From positions 43,951 through 76,440 of the forward strand of contig WELB01000227.1 of NCBI GenBank assembly GCA_009602725.1: 32,490 nt of DNA, read 5' to 3'. Source of the stretch: Spirogloea muscicola (lineage: Eukaryota > Streptophyta > Zygnematophyceae > Spirogloeales > Spirogloeaceae). Positions 11,735 through 22,910 of the stretch are shown in pieces (position 1 is the stretch's first letter; each line of letters begins with the position of its first letter). A model generated the notes under the pieces. That model worked only from the letters and a program-made list of their open reading frames with translations, searched no databases and was not told where the DNA came from. The translations under genes were made by a program, and so were the position numbers.

Positions 11735-14700
11735 TTATGCAAGCTCTGGAGGCCCGCTACCATCCCGGGCAGCTGCCATGGCGAAAATCTCGCAGATGAC
11801 CTCCAAAGGCAATCCCTTGGTCTCAGGCACTCTAAGGTAGATGAACACCCAGGAAATAACACTCATCACAGCAAAGAGCCCAAAGGTGATGCCAAGGCCG
11901 AGATCCTTCATGAGGTATGGAAATGCCTGACTGACGGCGATGTTGAAGGTCCACATGGTTGCAGCACAGAGGCCAATACACAGGCCACGTACGCGTGTCG
12001 GGAATATCTCGCTGCATATGATATTGGGAATGGGCCCGAAACCCATGACAAACGAGCATGAAAAGAGGAGGACGCCTACCAATGCGGCAATAGCGCTAAG
12101 CAGGCCAGAACTACTCAGGGCAGTTGAAAGCACCAAGAGGAGCAACGCGACGGCCATCACTGGAATGGTTGACAGGAGCAGCTGCCTGCAGGGCAAGACA
12201 GTGACGGCACATTCAGTCAACAAGTACGTGGAAGCAGGAGCAGAGTCCTTCAGGATGACAGGGGGAACTGGATGCAATATGCGAGGGCAACATGTTCTGA
12301 AGGGTGCATGGTAGTATTGGGTGGTAATGCATCACATGACACTGCAATCACGTGGGGCCTGCAGAGGAATTTGTTTGGACGCACCTGCGGCCAGCTCTAT
12401 CCATCAGCCACATTGCCAGGAAGACGCAGGGTAGCATGAAGGCACATGTCGACCCACTTGCGAGGATAGATGACGAAGTTTGACTTAGACCAAGCTGGGC
12501 CAGTACGTCACCCGCAGAGTTGCTCAATATAACAGGCGTGTAGTAAAGGACTGCGTTGATTCCACAGGCCTGGGGTGTCCAAGAGCGGAGAGAGTGGCGT
12601 CAGACGTGCTTGACCACTGAGAAGGATACACAGCAGCCTTAAGCTGGGCACTCGAAGTCCCTATCAATTTTGCCCGCTGCGCCCTCACCTGCTGTAGAGC
12701 TTGTAGTGCAAGCCCAACAAAGAGAGCCTGCTTGACACCTGGCTCGTTCAAATCTGAAAGAGAGGGCGTGCTGCTTGCATTTTTGGCAGGGTGCACAAGG
12801 GCTGGACCTGCAGCTTCCTCTAGTAGGCCGCTACTCGGTACCGGTCTTGAAACAAGGGCAGCTGCCTGGAAGCCATCGGCATTGAAAGTTGCTGCCTGGT
12901 CAAGCACGTCCGTTGTTTCAGCGGTGGAAGTGTATCTGCTCCCATCACTGAGGAAGAAGACCCTCTTATAGCTGCTGATGGCATCACCACTGCAATCAAT
13001 GGTGACACCTCTGTCTGGTCTGTTGCCCCTTCCTTTGCCGGTGTCCTGCACCCAAGCGACCTGCCAAGAGCCGCCAGGCCCTGTGCCCTCATGTCCAGAA
13101 TCTGCAATGCTGCTCCTAGCAGCATCACTAGAAGCATATCTCTGAAGTGCCGGCAAGTAGGGTGCCAACGCAGTGCCAAGAGCAGACTGGGAGACCAGCC
13201 CCGTAAGAGTGGAGCTAGTGATAGAAATATCAGACTCGAGCCCCTTGGCTTTCAAGTTGCCTTCTGACTGCTGCAGCAGAAGAGGTTGAGTAAGAGCCTC
13301 ATCAAAGGCACCAACCACCCCAAGTTCAACGTCCTCATCCTGCTCCTTGCCTTCGTACTCCTCATCATTCCCGTCCGGGAACAGGTCCACCTCATTAGTT
13401 CCATCGTCATGGTCTGGCTGAGCTTGCTCCTTCAAATGCTGAACAGTGTCCATAATCTGGACAAGATGGTGCACCTGGAAGCTGGACTCGAGTGTACCGA
13501 CTGGCGTCAACACAGGTGGATGCTGATCACCTCCATCGGGAGCCTTCTTAGCAATGTACGAGAAACCATCCTCAGGACCTAGGAGCACCTTTTCTCCTGG
13601 CGAAGTTGACTCGTTGCCTGTCCTAACGGGTTCATCACTCGGTTTTACTAGCCACTCCTCAAGACTGCTGTCTTCAGCAACAGCGAGCCCTTCAACGAGC
13701 ATTGCCAGCTCTCCTGTTCACAGAGCATGCAATGCACATGGAAGTGAGAAAGTGAATGCAACTCCTGTTCACAAAGCATGCAATGCACGTGGAACTGAGG
13801 GAACCATTTTGCAACTTCGTCCCACAGATGAAGGCCCCAGTTGAACAAAGCAAGGGACTATGGCCAGCTGGAGTGCAAGCAACTCCATCAAAATCAGTGT
13901 GTCATATTGACGACTGATCTGCTTGGTAGACTGCAAGATCAAGCAAATCCCAGCAACTGCATGTAAGAGCTGGCTGTCACGTGCCTGTGACATCGTCGTG
14001 ACCTCGCAAGTGCCTTAGCACCTCTCGTGCTTCCTTCATACGACCTTTGCTGACGAGCCACGCAGGAGACTCTGGAAGTGTGCTGATGGCTAGTGCAAAG
14101 TAAAAGACACCAGGAGCTAGAGATAGGCCCAGCATGAATCTCCAGTTTGGATTGGGCGTGAGAGAGATGCTGAAAACAACAATGTAGGCCACCAGCATGC
14201 CTGCTATTCCCATCAGTTGTGGCAGCGTTGCCAATTGGCCGCGTGTAGCTGCTGGCGAGCACTCAGATATGAAGAGCGGTACAACTGCATGACATTGGCT
14301 TGCCTCATAAGCGTCACATAGAAGCGCCACATAGCGACCTTGTCATGCACACCAGATATAGCAAGGCTCTGTGGCCCAGTGCACAGATGGACAATAGGCT
14401 GCCGGGAAGAGAGTCGCCTTGGGACCACAGCAAGGATGAGATTGAGGAGCTGGCATCCTCTCTCACCTGTAGCCACCAGGCCCACACTCAACCCCACCAA
14501 CACACGGCCGACAATGAGTACAAGAATCGAGGGTGACCAAGCCTCCACCGCAGCACCTGCTTGACATGATATGCACAGCTCCGAGGAAACATGAGCAAGC
14601 TTCCTAGGCTTTCACATAAGGAGCGGTGAGCCACAGTCCACTTGGAATCACTTGAACAACGCCATGTGTGTCCATGTGTTGCACGAGCTGTGTTGCTGTG

Positions 14701-15476
14701 ACCATGACCCGATGTCAATGCGAGGTCTGTCCAGAAAGGGGCGGCACAACCGCCTGTCATCAACAACTAATGGGCTTGAATATGCGAGAGCATGAGCAGT
14801 TCTTGGCCCAAAATGCGATGATGAGAGCTTGCCAGCTATGTAGAAGGTCGCCATAACGAGCAGCAGAGATCGACGACCAAGCCAGTCAGCGAGGCCGCCC
14901 GCAATGAAGGAACTCAGAGCTGCTCCGATGAGATTGGCGGCAATTATGATACCGAGTAAGCCGGGGTCCTCGTTCAAGTGGTACTCTGGAGAAATATATA
15001 GGAGTGATCCTGGACACAGCAATTCGCGTGGTAGCTGGCGAACCCCGTTATTGCGGTAGCTAATTGCATAACTAGTAAAGTAGGGATCAGAGCCCTGACG
15101 ATTAGCTCGTGACGTTGCAGTGACGCGAGGGTGAACACGCAGTAAGGCCCCCATATGCACCTCAGCAGAGATGCCAGGCAGTAGCACGGTGGCCTCGCAA
15201 GAAGTTTGGATGGACATGCACTCGATGCGGGGCAGAGCTTTCCAACGGCCAGCTGCAGGGATGCCTAATCCTGGACTGGACGGGGTGTGCATCGGATCCC
15301 ACTCAACCGGGCTGTGGGGTGAAGCTAGGGCGTGAGACGGAGGCCAGCAGGATGAGGGCCCAGGGGCTGAGTGCACGCCAGGACTGCTCACCAGCTATGA
15401 TGGCGCCGTCCCAGCCCTGGAGGCCGTTGCCGACTGCCGCAGACACCGCGACGAGCACTGCGTTGCCGCCGCCCAT
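11735..15476 (-). CDS. TST: Tonoplast sugar transporter (TST/TMT family)
   Basis: Complete seven-exon model: 15476-15392, 15009-14833, 14556-14467, 14284-13985, 13713-12689, 12569-12385, 12185-11735. All phases join, giving 2313 nt and 770 aa (plant TMTs are about 730-740). The start ATG gives MGGGNAVLVAVSAAVGNGLQ, matching the TMT first helix. MFS sugar-porter marks: ADWLGRR after TM2, PESPAWLVSKGR after TM6 (family usually PESPRWL), QQACGINAVLYYTP in TM7, RAGRRQLLL, and PETKGLPLE near the C-terminus. Between TM6 and TM7 lies the long hydrophilic loop that defines TMTs (about residues 225-540), here acidic and Ser-rich, with GSWQVAWV and EPGVKQALFVGLALQALQQ conserved. Known role: H+-coupled antiport of hexoses (TST2 types also sucrose) into the vacuole. 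Two introns (14557-14832 and 13714-13984) start with GC instead of GT. The gene is divergent from the sucrose transporter. Confidence 0.93.
13711..13798 (-). repeat. Tandem direct repeat duplicating a TST splice acceptor
   Basis: A 37-base unit at 13711-13747 is repeated at 13762-13798 with few changes. Each copy contains TGTGAACAG|GAG on the minus strand, so the 3' splice site of TST intron 4 is present twice, 51 bases apart. The proximal site (exon edge 13713) gives the conserved reading GELAMLVEGLA. The distal one (exon edge 13764) would keep frame but hit a TGA before the normal exon. Confidence 0.75.
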
Positions 15477-16155
15477 GCTGCCACAGCCGGGAGGGCGTCA
15501 CGGGGCGCCGCAGCGGGCGAGGCCGCCGGGGGCATGCAGAGGCCAAGGCGCGGCCGCGGCCATCGGCGGGAGCATCTGCGGAGCTCGCAGGGCGGGAGGC
15601 TGGCGGAGCGGCGGGCGCGGCGGTGGGGCGGGAACTTGGGGGAGGGGCGCACCCGGGGGCCTCCTCGCGCCGCCGCGTGGCAGGCCGCACCACGTGGCGC
15701 GCGCAGAGGCCCTCCCCTCCGCCAAGGGCCCGGGGCCGCCGCCGGATGCGATGTGGCGGGGCCCCGGGCATCCACGGCCGTGCGCAGCCGGCGTAGGCCG
15801 GGCGCTGGATGGGCACCATCGACGGCGCAGGGGGGGTGGCTCCTGCCACGTGGCGACCCCGTGGGTGGGAGGGGGCCGCCCTCCCAGTGAGTGAGGCAGT
15901 GGTGGCTGTCCGCTCCGTTACGTGGGAGGGCGAGCCACACTGTCTTTTGTCTTGGCCCACTGCCTGCCTCAGCACCCCCCGCCTCCCGCACCCCGCCCTC
16001 GGCACGGCGCAGCCCCGCGGCGGCGCGCCCCAGGACGCGCCGAGGCCTCGAGGAGAAGCGGCGTGCGCCGCTGTAGGCTTCCGAAGCCGCACCTCCCTCG
16101 GCTTGCCGCCGCCCTGCCTCATGCTCCGGAGCCTGTGACCGGCCTCCCCGGCAGC
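15477..16155. promoter_or_regulatory. Putative bidirectional promoter between TST and SUT, with G-boxes
   Basis: A 679-base, extremely GC-rich interval separates the start codons of the divergent TST (15476, minus) and SUT (16156, plus) genes, so it must contain both promoters and 5' UTRs. The 9-mer CCACGTGGC occurs twice (15691-15699 and 15846-15854). It contains the palindromic G-box CACGTG bound by plant bZIP and bHLH factors. A related TACGTGGG, like an ABRE core, lies at 15918-15925. No TATA box is evident. Long open frames on both strands here reflect the GC content and lack family resemblance. Confidence 0.6.
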
Positions 16156-19100
16156 ATGGACGGCGCAAAGCTGGAGCGCTTGCGCAGCCTCGGGGTGCGG
16201 CGCAAAGACCGGGTGCCGCTCAAGTCTCTCGCTCGCGTAGCTCTCATTGCCGCAGGTAGATCCTGGAGAGCGCCCGCCCTGGACGGCTTACCGACGCCCT
16301 CGTTGCCGCGTAGAGAGCTGACCTTGGCAGCTCGCCTTTTGCCTGGCCACCTTCCCAAGCCCGGCGGACCGACGCCAGCGCTGTTCAGTGAGATGGTGTC
16401 CTCAGAAACTTGCCTTGAAAGACGTCTCGAGCAGCGGACCGGGACCCTCCTCCGGACCTGGATCAATGTCTGCTGTCTCCACCCCGTGTTGCAGGCGTTC
16501 AATTTGGCTGGGCGCTGCAGCTTTCACTACTCACGCCTTACGTCCAGGAGCTGGGTATCCCTCATGCGTGGGCGTCCTGGATCTGGCTTTGTGGGCCCAT
16601 CTCCGGCATGATTGTGCAGGTCACTTCCCAGTCATGCTCTATCCTGCTGCTTGGACAGAGCGCAGTTGCATTGCTCTATCTCTTGCACTCCTTACGCGAC
16701 TCATTTGCATCTGCCATCGGCGTTACCAACAACAGAGCTGCCACTTGCTGCACTTTCTATCTGCATGCAGGCAGGCCACACAGGAGCTACTAATTTGGTT
16801 CGAACGGAAAGATACCCGGATACTCTGACTTTTCTCCTTCACTTGGCGTTTGCAGCCCATTGTCGGTCACTACAGCGACAATTGCACGAGCAAGTATAGT
16901 CGTCGACGACCTTTCATTGTTGCAGGCGCTGTGATGGTCTGCTTTTCCGTCATAGTCATAGGCTTTTCTGCAGACCTTGGTTATCTGCTGGGAGATCGGC
17001 CTTACAGGCGGTTGAAGCCTCGGGCAATCGCAATCTTCATCCTCGGGTTCTGGTGAGCACACCCTCTGCATTGCAGGTGTCCTGCATCTGCAGACCTCTT
17101 TTACTAGTCACGCAGATTTGCAATGTCCTGATGTAAAATTGCCACGAGGAGATGACACATATCTTCATGCCAGCAATGTTGTGCCCACCAACTGTGTCAC
17201 GCTGCTACCATCAGGCGAGAATGCATTTCTGTCGACCGCCTAGCATGGCCAGGTTCCTGACAGTCATCGATGCTATTGGGACGTTGACATCTCACCTGCT
17301 GTCCAGGCTTCTTGACCTTGCAAACAACACACTTCAGGGACCCTGTCGTGCACTTCTTGCAGATTTCACAGGTCTCACAAATGCCATCTCATATCCTAGC
17401 GACATGCTCCAAGTCTGGGGCCAGCTTTATATCTAGAGCAAGGGAGTCTCCAATGGTCCAATTTTGCTGAGTCAAAGCTTATCCTGTGTCTCTGTGGAAT
17501 ACATATTTTGCGTGTCACGTGAAGACATGGTCCATGTTGTTCTCACCTCAAGGACAAGTTTCTGATTTTTCTACCTGAAGGTCGGGAGCAGAAGCGTACC
17601 AGGCGTGCCAATGCCTACTTTTCCACCTGGATGGCTGTGGGGAATATCCTGGGCTTCTACACAGGATCTTATGACCAGCTCTACCGCCTATTCCCCTTCT
17701 GCTCATCAAAAGCTTGCAACGAGCCATGTGCAAATCTCAAAGCAGCCTTTCTGATGGACATTATCATGGTTGTGCTCTGTACCACACTAAGCGTCACTGC
17801 CGTGAAGGAGAAGCAATGGAACCCGGAGGATGCTGCAGCCAAAGCAGCAATCAAGAGGTAGGCTGGAGGGATACTAGTTTGCCAGAGAAGTGCCTTCATA
17901 TCTGTGGCTAGCACTTCTTATAGAGTGCTTATAAAAGCAGAGTGTGGGCATCGGTGCCATTAGAGCAATCCAACAATGAGACTGCTTTGCTTCATGTGTC
18001 ATTTGACCACGTTCTGGTCAGTGGCCTTTTCTCACATGGTCTGTAATAAAGCTAACCTTAAGAGTGTTGCTGTTTTCAACAGCACAACACCCACAACCCC
18101 CTTGTTACACGAGAGTTCAGCTCCATCAATAAAATCGCCAGTAGATGGAGTAGTAAATGGAACAGCAGATGGAAAAGCAAGTGGATATGGTGCATTGGAT
18201 TCTTCAGAGCAGTTGCCACATCTCCCTTCGAGGATGAAAAGTGGGGTTCTTGGAAATCCAGACACAGTGGAGCCCTTGATACAGGTGACGCTCGTATGCA
18301 AGTACACTGACACTCGGCAATCTCATGCAAATTCCATGCAAGCTGGCATCCTCTTGTCATCTGCTCCGTGCGTGAAGGAGGTGCCAATGTGATCAGAAAA
18401 TTGATTCTGCAGTATCCACTGAGGGGCCGACTGTCTACCTCGCTGACCCTGTCATTGGATGCAACACAGAGTGATATCACGCCCATCCAGGAGTCTCATA
18501 TGCCCAATGCTACTGTAACAATCTCGCCTAATGTCGTCGAGATTCCAAAAACTGAGGACGAAGACGAGGAGGAGGATGAGTCTGAGGAAGAGGAGGAGGA
18601 GCAAACTTTCCTTCTGCTTGACCTCCTCAAAGCCTTACAGAATCTCCCCAGGCAGATGTGGCTCGTCCTCCTCGTGACTGCCTTGACTTGGACAGCATGG
18701 TTCCCTTTCCTCCTATTTGACACAGACTGGATGGGCAGGGAGGTTTACCGGGGCAAGCCCACGTCAATATCTGCCCGAGTGAGAGAATTGTACTACACGG
18801 GAGTACACGAGGGAGCTTTTGGTCTTATGCTCAATTCTCTAGTTTTGGGCTGCACCTCCTTGGTCATTGAACCTCTGTGTCGGCGATTTGGATCTCGCAA
18901 CCTCTGGGGCCTTGCCAATCTCGTGCTGGCCGCTTGCATGGCATCTACATACCTTGTGACTGCAGCAGCCAATGCCAAGCCTGTGACTTATGGAAGCCCT
19001 TCACCTTGGACCCGGATCTGTGCGCTGCTCGTATTTGCCGTCCTTGGCTTTCCTCTTGCGGTTGGTGGACCTCCGTATATCCAAATCAGCTTGCCAATTA

Positions 19101-19941
19101 ACAATGTTGATTGGCAAGCGGTGTTCTTGTTGATATGCTCTTCTCTGTGCAAGGTTTGGGACCCACCAGATCTCATTATGTATTTCATAAACACAAAACA
19201 AGTCCATTCTCATGCAGCTCTTGTCTGAGGTCTCACTCAGCTTGAGTTCTTTCCTCCTGTTTCAGGTCACAAACAGTGTCCCTTACTCGTTAACAGCAAC
19301 CTTTACCAGTCAATCAGAAGGAGGTCAAGGTGCACACTGCTTTCTGCAACCTTGTCAAATTGCTGCAGTAATTGATGTGCTACCTGCTTTTCCTGAGCAT
19401 TTGGTTCTTTTGGCATGGCAAGCAATCCAGTCATTGGTACTGCTGTTAATCTGTGTTTGTGCTCTTTCTGTGCACAGGACTTTCCATGGGCATCCTCAAC
19501 CTGGCCATTGTGTTACCTCAGGTTTGTGGCCTCGCTTTTCCCCTTGCAACTTTGACGCAATGAGGCTTTGTGTGCATGCATACATCCTGCTTCTCATGGG
19601 CTCAGAAGCAGTCTAAGCCCATAAGACGTGTGCGCTGTGCGTGTCCAGCAGTATCAGGGTGACATTGGGCAGTGCTTAGCAGTTGATCTCACATACCCCA
19701 GTTACTTTTGTGATGAAGTTGCTCAGGACAGCTCACAAAAAGCATGGGTTCGCAGGTTATCGTTTCCATTGGAGCTGGCCCTTGGGATGAGCTTTTTGGT
19801 GGTGGTAATCTGCCGGCATTTGCAGCTGCCGCTACATTTGCCCTCTTCGGTGCAGTAGCTGCAATATTTGTGCTCCCAAAACCTCCACCAGACTTTCGTC
19901 AAGTCAACATTCGCCGTACAACCAGCTCGCCAATCCCGTAG
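16156..19941 (+). CDS. SUT: Sucrose transporter (SUT/SUC, GPH family)
   Basis: Complete ten-exon model: 16156-16255, 16495-16619, 16856-17052, 17307-17371, 17581-17857, 18083-18284, 18413-19060, 19266-19329, 19478-19521, 19756-19941. All phases join; 1908 nt, 635 aa (plant SUTs are about 500-600). Diagnostic segments are [39 protein letters not shown] (with the His known to matter for sucrose transport in plant SUCs), [17 protein letters not shown] (usual GRRRPF has Ser), [46 protein letters not shown] and [14 protein letters not shown]. Twelve TM helices and H+/sucrose symport follow from the family. The cytosolic loop between TM6 and TM7 is unusually long (about residues 245-400) and contains a 17-residue run that is nearly all Asp/Glu (about 370-386). 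Plasma membrane or vacuolar location cannot be decided here. It is divergent from TST. Confidence 0.94.
18553..18603 (+). repeat. GAG/GAA-rich acidic low-complexity tract in SUT loop
   Basis: Imperfect GAG/GAA/GAC codon run encoding nearly uninterrupted Glu and Asp in the central loop of the sucrose transporter. It is purine-rich on the coding strand. Trinucleotide slippage is a likely origin, so length may vary between strains. Confidence 0.8.
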
Positions 19942-20431
19942 GTCACATTGTGAGCCTCACATGGCCACTGTGATGGCCGCTTCAGTCGTGGCTCAGCAAA
20001 GCCACAGGCAAGGCAGTATCACTTGAGCCTAGTGTTGCTCAGTTGCTGCCAGTCATGACTCGTCCCAACTTGCAACTAGGTGCATTACTAAGCTACCTCC
20101 TTGCTTGCCTTTTCTTCAGCACTACTTTCATGTAAGTGCTCCTCCCAGCCATTCTTTAGCTGCTTGGTCAGGACTGGTACTAGTACAAGGTGGTCATACT
20201 TGCTCCACCATTTTCTAATTTAGGTCAGAAAAGAGTTATTGCTACACCTGCACCTTATAGAGACCCTCTAATAGATGATGCAAAGAGGACCATTGTCATA
20301 GACTTCGGTCTGTTAGTAAGCCAGTCCTTGACGTGTAGCTTCCATATCAGTCCAGCAGATCATTGCTGTCATGTACCCTGCAAATCCAGATGTTCAGGTA
20401 AGAAAGCCGAACATGCCAAATGCTGCAAGCG
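19942..20431. other. Convergent intergenic region SUT / ABCI1
   Basis: About 490 bases lie between the SUT stop and the tentative ABCI1 stop, on facing strands. No gene was recognised. The exact ABCI1 end is uncertain, so part of this stretch could be its last exon or 3' UTR. Confidence 0.45.
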
Positions 20432-22348
20432 CTACAAAAGCTGAGCAAGAGTCAAACATATGCTTGAAGAAGGCATGCTGCAATAGAATTGGTGCAGACA
20501 ACTGCTTGAGCCCCAGGCTGGCCTCATCCTTACCTTGCAGGCAAGTACAGCTGCATTGCATCAGGGACAGCAATGTGCGAGTGGGTAGCGACTAAGACAA
20601 GGCCACCTTGAAGTTGATGTTCAGCAATCATTGTCTCCAGAAGCTTCAGCCCCTGGTGAAAGAGAAGGTGGTAAGGTTAGTCTCAAGCGGAGTAGTGCTT
20701 GGAAAGCTGAAGAAGTTGGCCTTGTTTATTCCCTCTGGGCTGGCAATCCACAGCCCCGGCCCTCTTCGGAAGAGCTCACTTCTGCAATAAAGGCCACGTT
20801 GATGTGCCGACAAACAGATCAAAGCCAATTGACTGGCGCCTGATAAGAATGCTGGTGTCCAAGCGAAGTGGATCGTGTTGCAATTATTTCACCTGCTTGT
20901 CAAGCCCAACCGATGGTTCATCCAGGAGCCACAGGGGACGGGCCATAGCCAGCATGCGTGCCAGCTGCAACCTCTTCTTCTGCAAGGCCTCAGACACATG
21001 CATCAGCACCTGTGCAATCGTTGCTATTGGACTACAGCAGGAGGTAACATCAGTATGCCTGTGTGAGCTGAAGAGAGGATCAATTCTCTAAAGATACTGG
21101 GGCAGCTGAGGCCAACAATGAGCAGTGCTGTGGAATTGCACTTGGAGTGCTCAGCAGGGAGGTGTGCAGCTTAGGGAATTTGACCTGCCCTAAGGAGAGC
21201 ACATCAGCTCTCTGTACAGCATAAGGTCCAAGGCCTACTCTTTCCAGAGCATCTTTTGTACGCTCAGCAGTTCCCTCCAGCTCAGCCCAGAATCTCTGCG
21301 ACCAAGTGTGACAAGATCAGATGCCAAGGCACTGACAACAAATTCTGAACCATGTCAGGTCAATACGGGTGAAATGGCTACAGGGGATTGGCATGGTCAA
21401 GCTGGTAGAAGATGCTCCAGCACCAATGAAGCTTTCCATATGCATGCTTTCACCAAAAGTCCTGGAAAAGTGAACAAGAGAGCAAGGTCTCCCTTGTTAT
21501 ATGTGCACACCACGTTCTGGTCGACTGTGAGGGCTGGCTTGATCGCGTCCTTGGCAGCTACAAGGTGTAGCTGGGTCCTGTAGACTGCAGGAAGCGAAGT
21601 GCCTGTATTCAGCTTGACCAGGCATCACTTAGCCGGAGAATCTGATCAGCTTAGGCGAGCTGCGAAGGCCCCGGCAGGTGTAGGACGAGCTAGAAGCGAC
21701 CCAGCGGAGGATGCATGAAAGCACAAACAGCTTCATGGATAAACAAATGCAGGAAATGACAGGACATTCTGAATCTGAACAATTCACGATCTGTCCAATA
21801 GCCTGTCGCAGTCCTCTCCGACAGCTCTGTGCCTGTTGTTGCTCAAAGCCCAAGTCAAGAACAAGCTGTATGCAAGCAGCCCTGCTCTATCTTGGACCTC
21901 ACCGTCAGCGACGGCCCCGAGCGTCACGTTATGGCCGTCCCACAGTACGCGGCCTGCGCTCGGCCTGATGAACCCTGCCAGCTGTGACAACCGTTGCGCC
22001 GATCTGAGTGCTCCGAGAACATGCTAGATGCGCGGCAAAGCCGTCACCTGCAGCAACGGCCATTGTCGAGGCGAAGCTCACCACGCGGAGCAAGGAGGAC
22101 TTGCCGCTGCCATTGGGGCCGGTGAGCACAAGACCGCCGCCGGCGTGCAGCGAGAAGTTGACGGCGCGAAGCACGACAGCTCCGCCGCGCATGCATGCCA
22201 AGCGGGTTCCGACGAGCCCCGGCTCGCCAGCAGGGCGTTGAGGGTGGCGAACCCAGAATGACGGCGCCAGCAGAGGTGATTGCGGCGGCTGCGATGAGCG
22301 GCCAGCCCAGCGGCGCACTGAGGCGACGGCCTGCGCCCACCAAGTCAT
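20432..22348 (-). CDS. ABCI1: ABCI1/CcmA-like cytochrome c maturation ABC ATPase
   Basis: Minus-strand exons, all in phase: 22348-22082, 21981-21903, 21584-21514, 21295-21185, 20979-20893, 20652-20534, and tentatively 20477-20432. Walker A is GPNGSGKSS, the signature is LSLGQ (ending exon 4), Walker B is LWLLDEPSVGLD, and the H-loop is VATHSH. CcmA-type features outside these motifs, LAGFIRPSAGRVLWDGHNVT and KKRLQLARMLAMARPLWLLD, fit the plant ABCI1 family (about 230 aa; here about 260). Known role: ATP-binding subunit of the CcmAB complex at the mitochondrial inner membrane, needed for c-type cytochrome assembly. The ATG at 22348 adds about 45 residues before the conserved start. They are rich in W, R and S and nearly free of acidic residues, which could be a mitochondrial presequence or a wrong start. 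The last exon (…LAQLL-stop) is a guess based on phase and a good acceptor. Confidence 0.87.
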
Positions 22349-22606
22349 GCGCTAGCTGGGGCTGACTCCTGGAGCTTGCGCTACCTGGCTGGCCTGTGGA
22401 AGCCCGCCGACCTGGGGCCTCGGGTCAAGGTAGCATTGCTCGTGAGGTGTGTGCAGGAGTGACATGGACAGAAGCAGCTCTTCCCAAGTACTTCTTCGAA
22501 GGGGGCGAAGGACTTGCGTGTGTTGAATTTAATGAAAGCCCAAGGTGGCCAAGTTGCACATGCAAGCATCTGACGACTTACATCTCCCACTGCAGTTTTG
22601 AACCGC

Positions 22607-22660
22607 TTACTGACCACGGGTCAGCACATAGAGGTCGCTAAGCAATGCCTGAAAACGGGA
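22607..22660 (-). mobile_element. Relic of repeat 3' end
   Basis: The reverse strand reads LLSDLYVLTRGQ followed by TAA (22607-22609), the terminal peptide of the repeat family with GY changed to GQ. The flanking bases (GCTAAGCAATGC… and TTCTGCCACCA on the plus strand) resemble those beside the copy at 10225, so these two may be related duplicates. Confidence 0.5.
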
Positions 22661-22910
22661 TGGCAGATTCTGCCACCAACTATAGCTCGCCCAGCTTTCT
22701 GGTGCAAAGCATGAGCCTGAGCACACTGCAAACAGGCCGACACTCAGACCGAGCAAGAACGACCGATATGCAGCTGGCAAGCCCATTCCGGCCGAAAGCA
22801 CATCTGTGTGTCATGCAGAGCCTATGTTGGCAAGTTTCTCGAGGAAGGATGACCTTCTATAACAAACAATACGTACAAGCTTTCAGGCCCAGCTTGGTAT
22901 TAGGTTGTTA

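Noticed and set aside
15319-16611. Long overlapping open frames on both strands (up to about 250 residues)
   Set aside because: They lie in very GC-rich DNA with few stops, are rich in Arg/Ala/Pro, resemble no family and overlap the certain first exons of TST and SUT.
20893-21000. Degenerate ABC signature (SEALQ) upstream of KKRLQLARM
   Set aside because: Those residues are intron read-through; the real signature LSLGQ ends the previous exon at 21185 and joins in phase.
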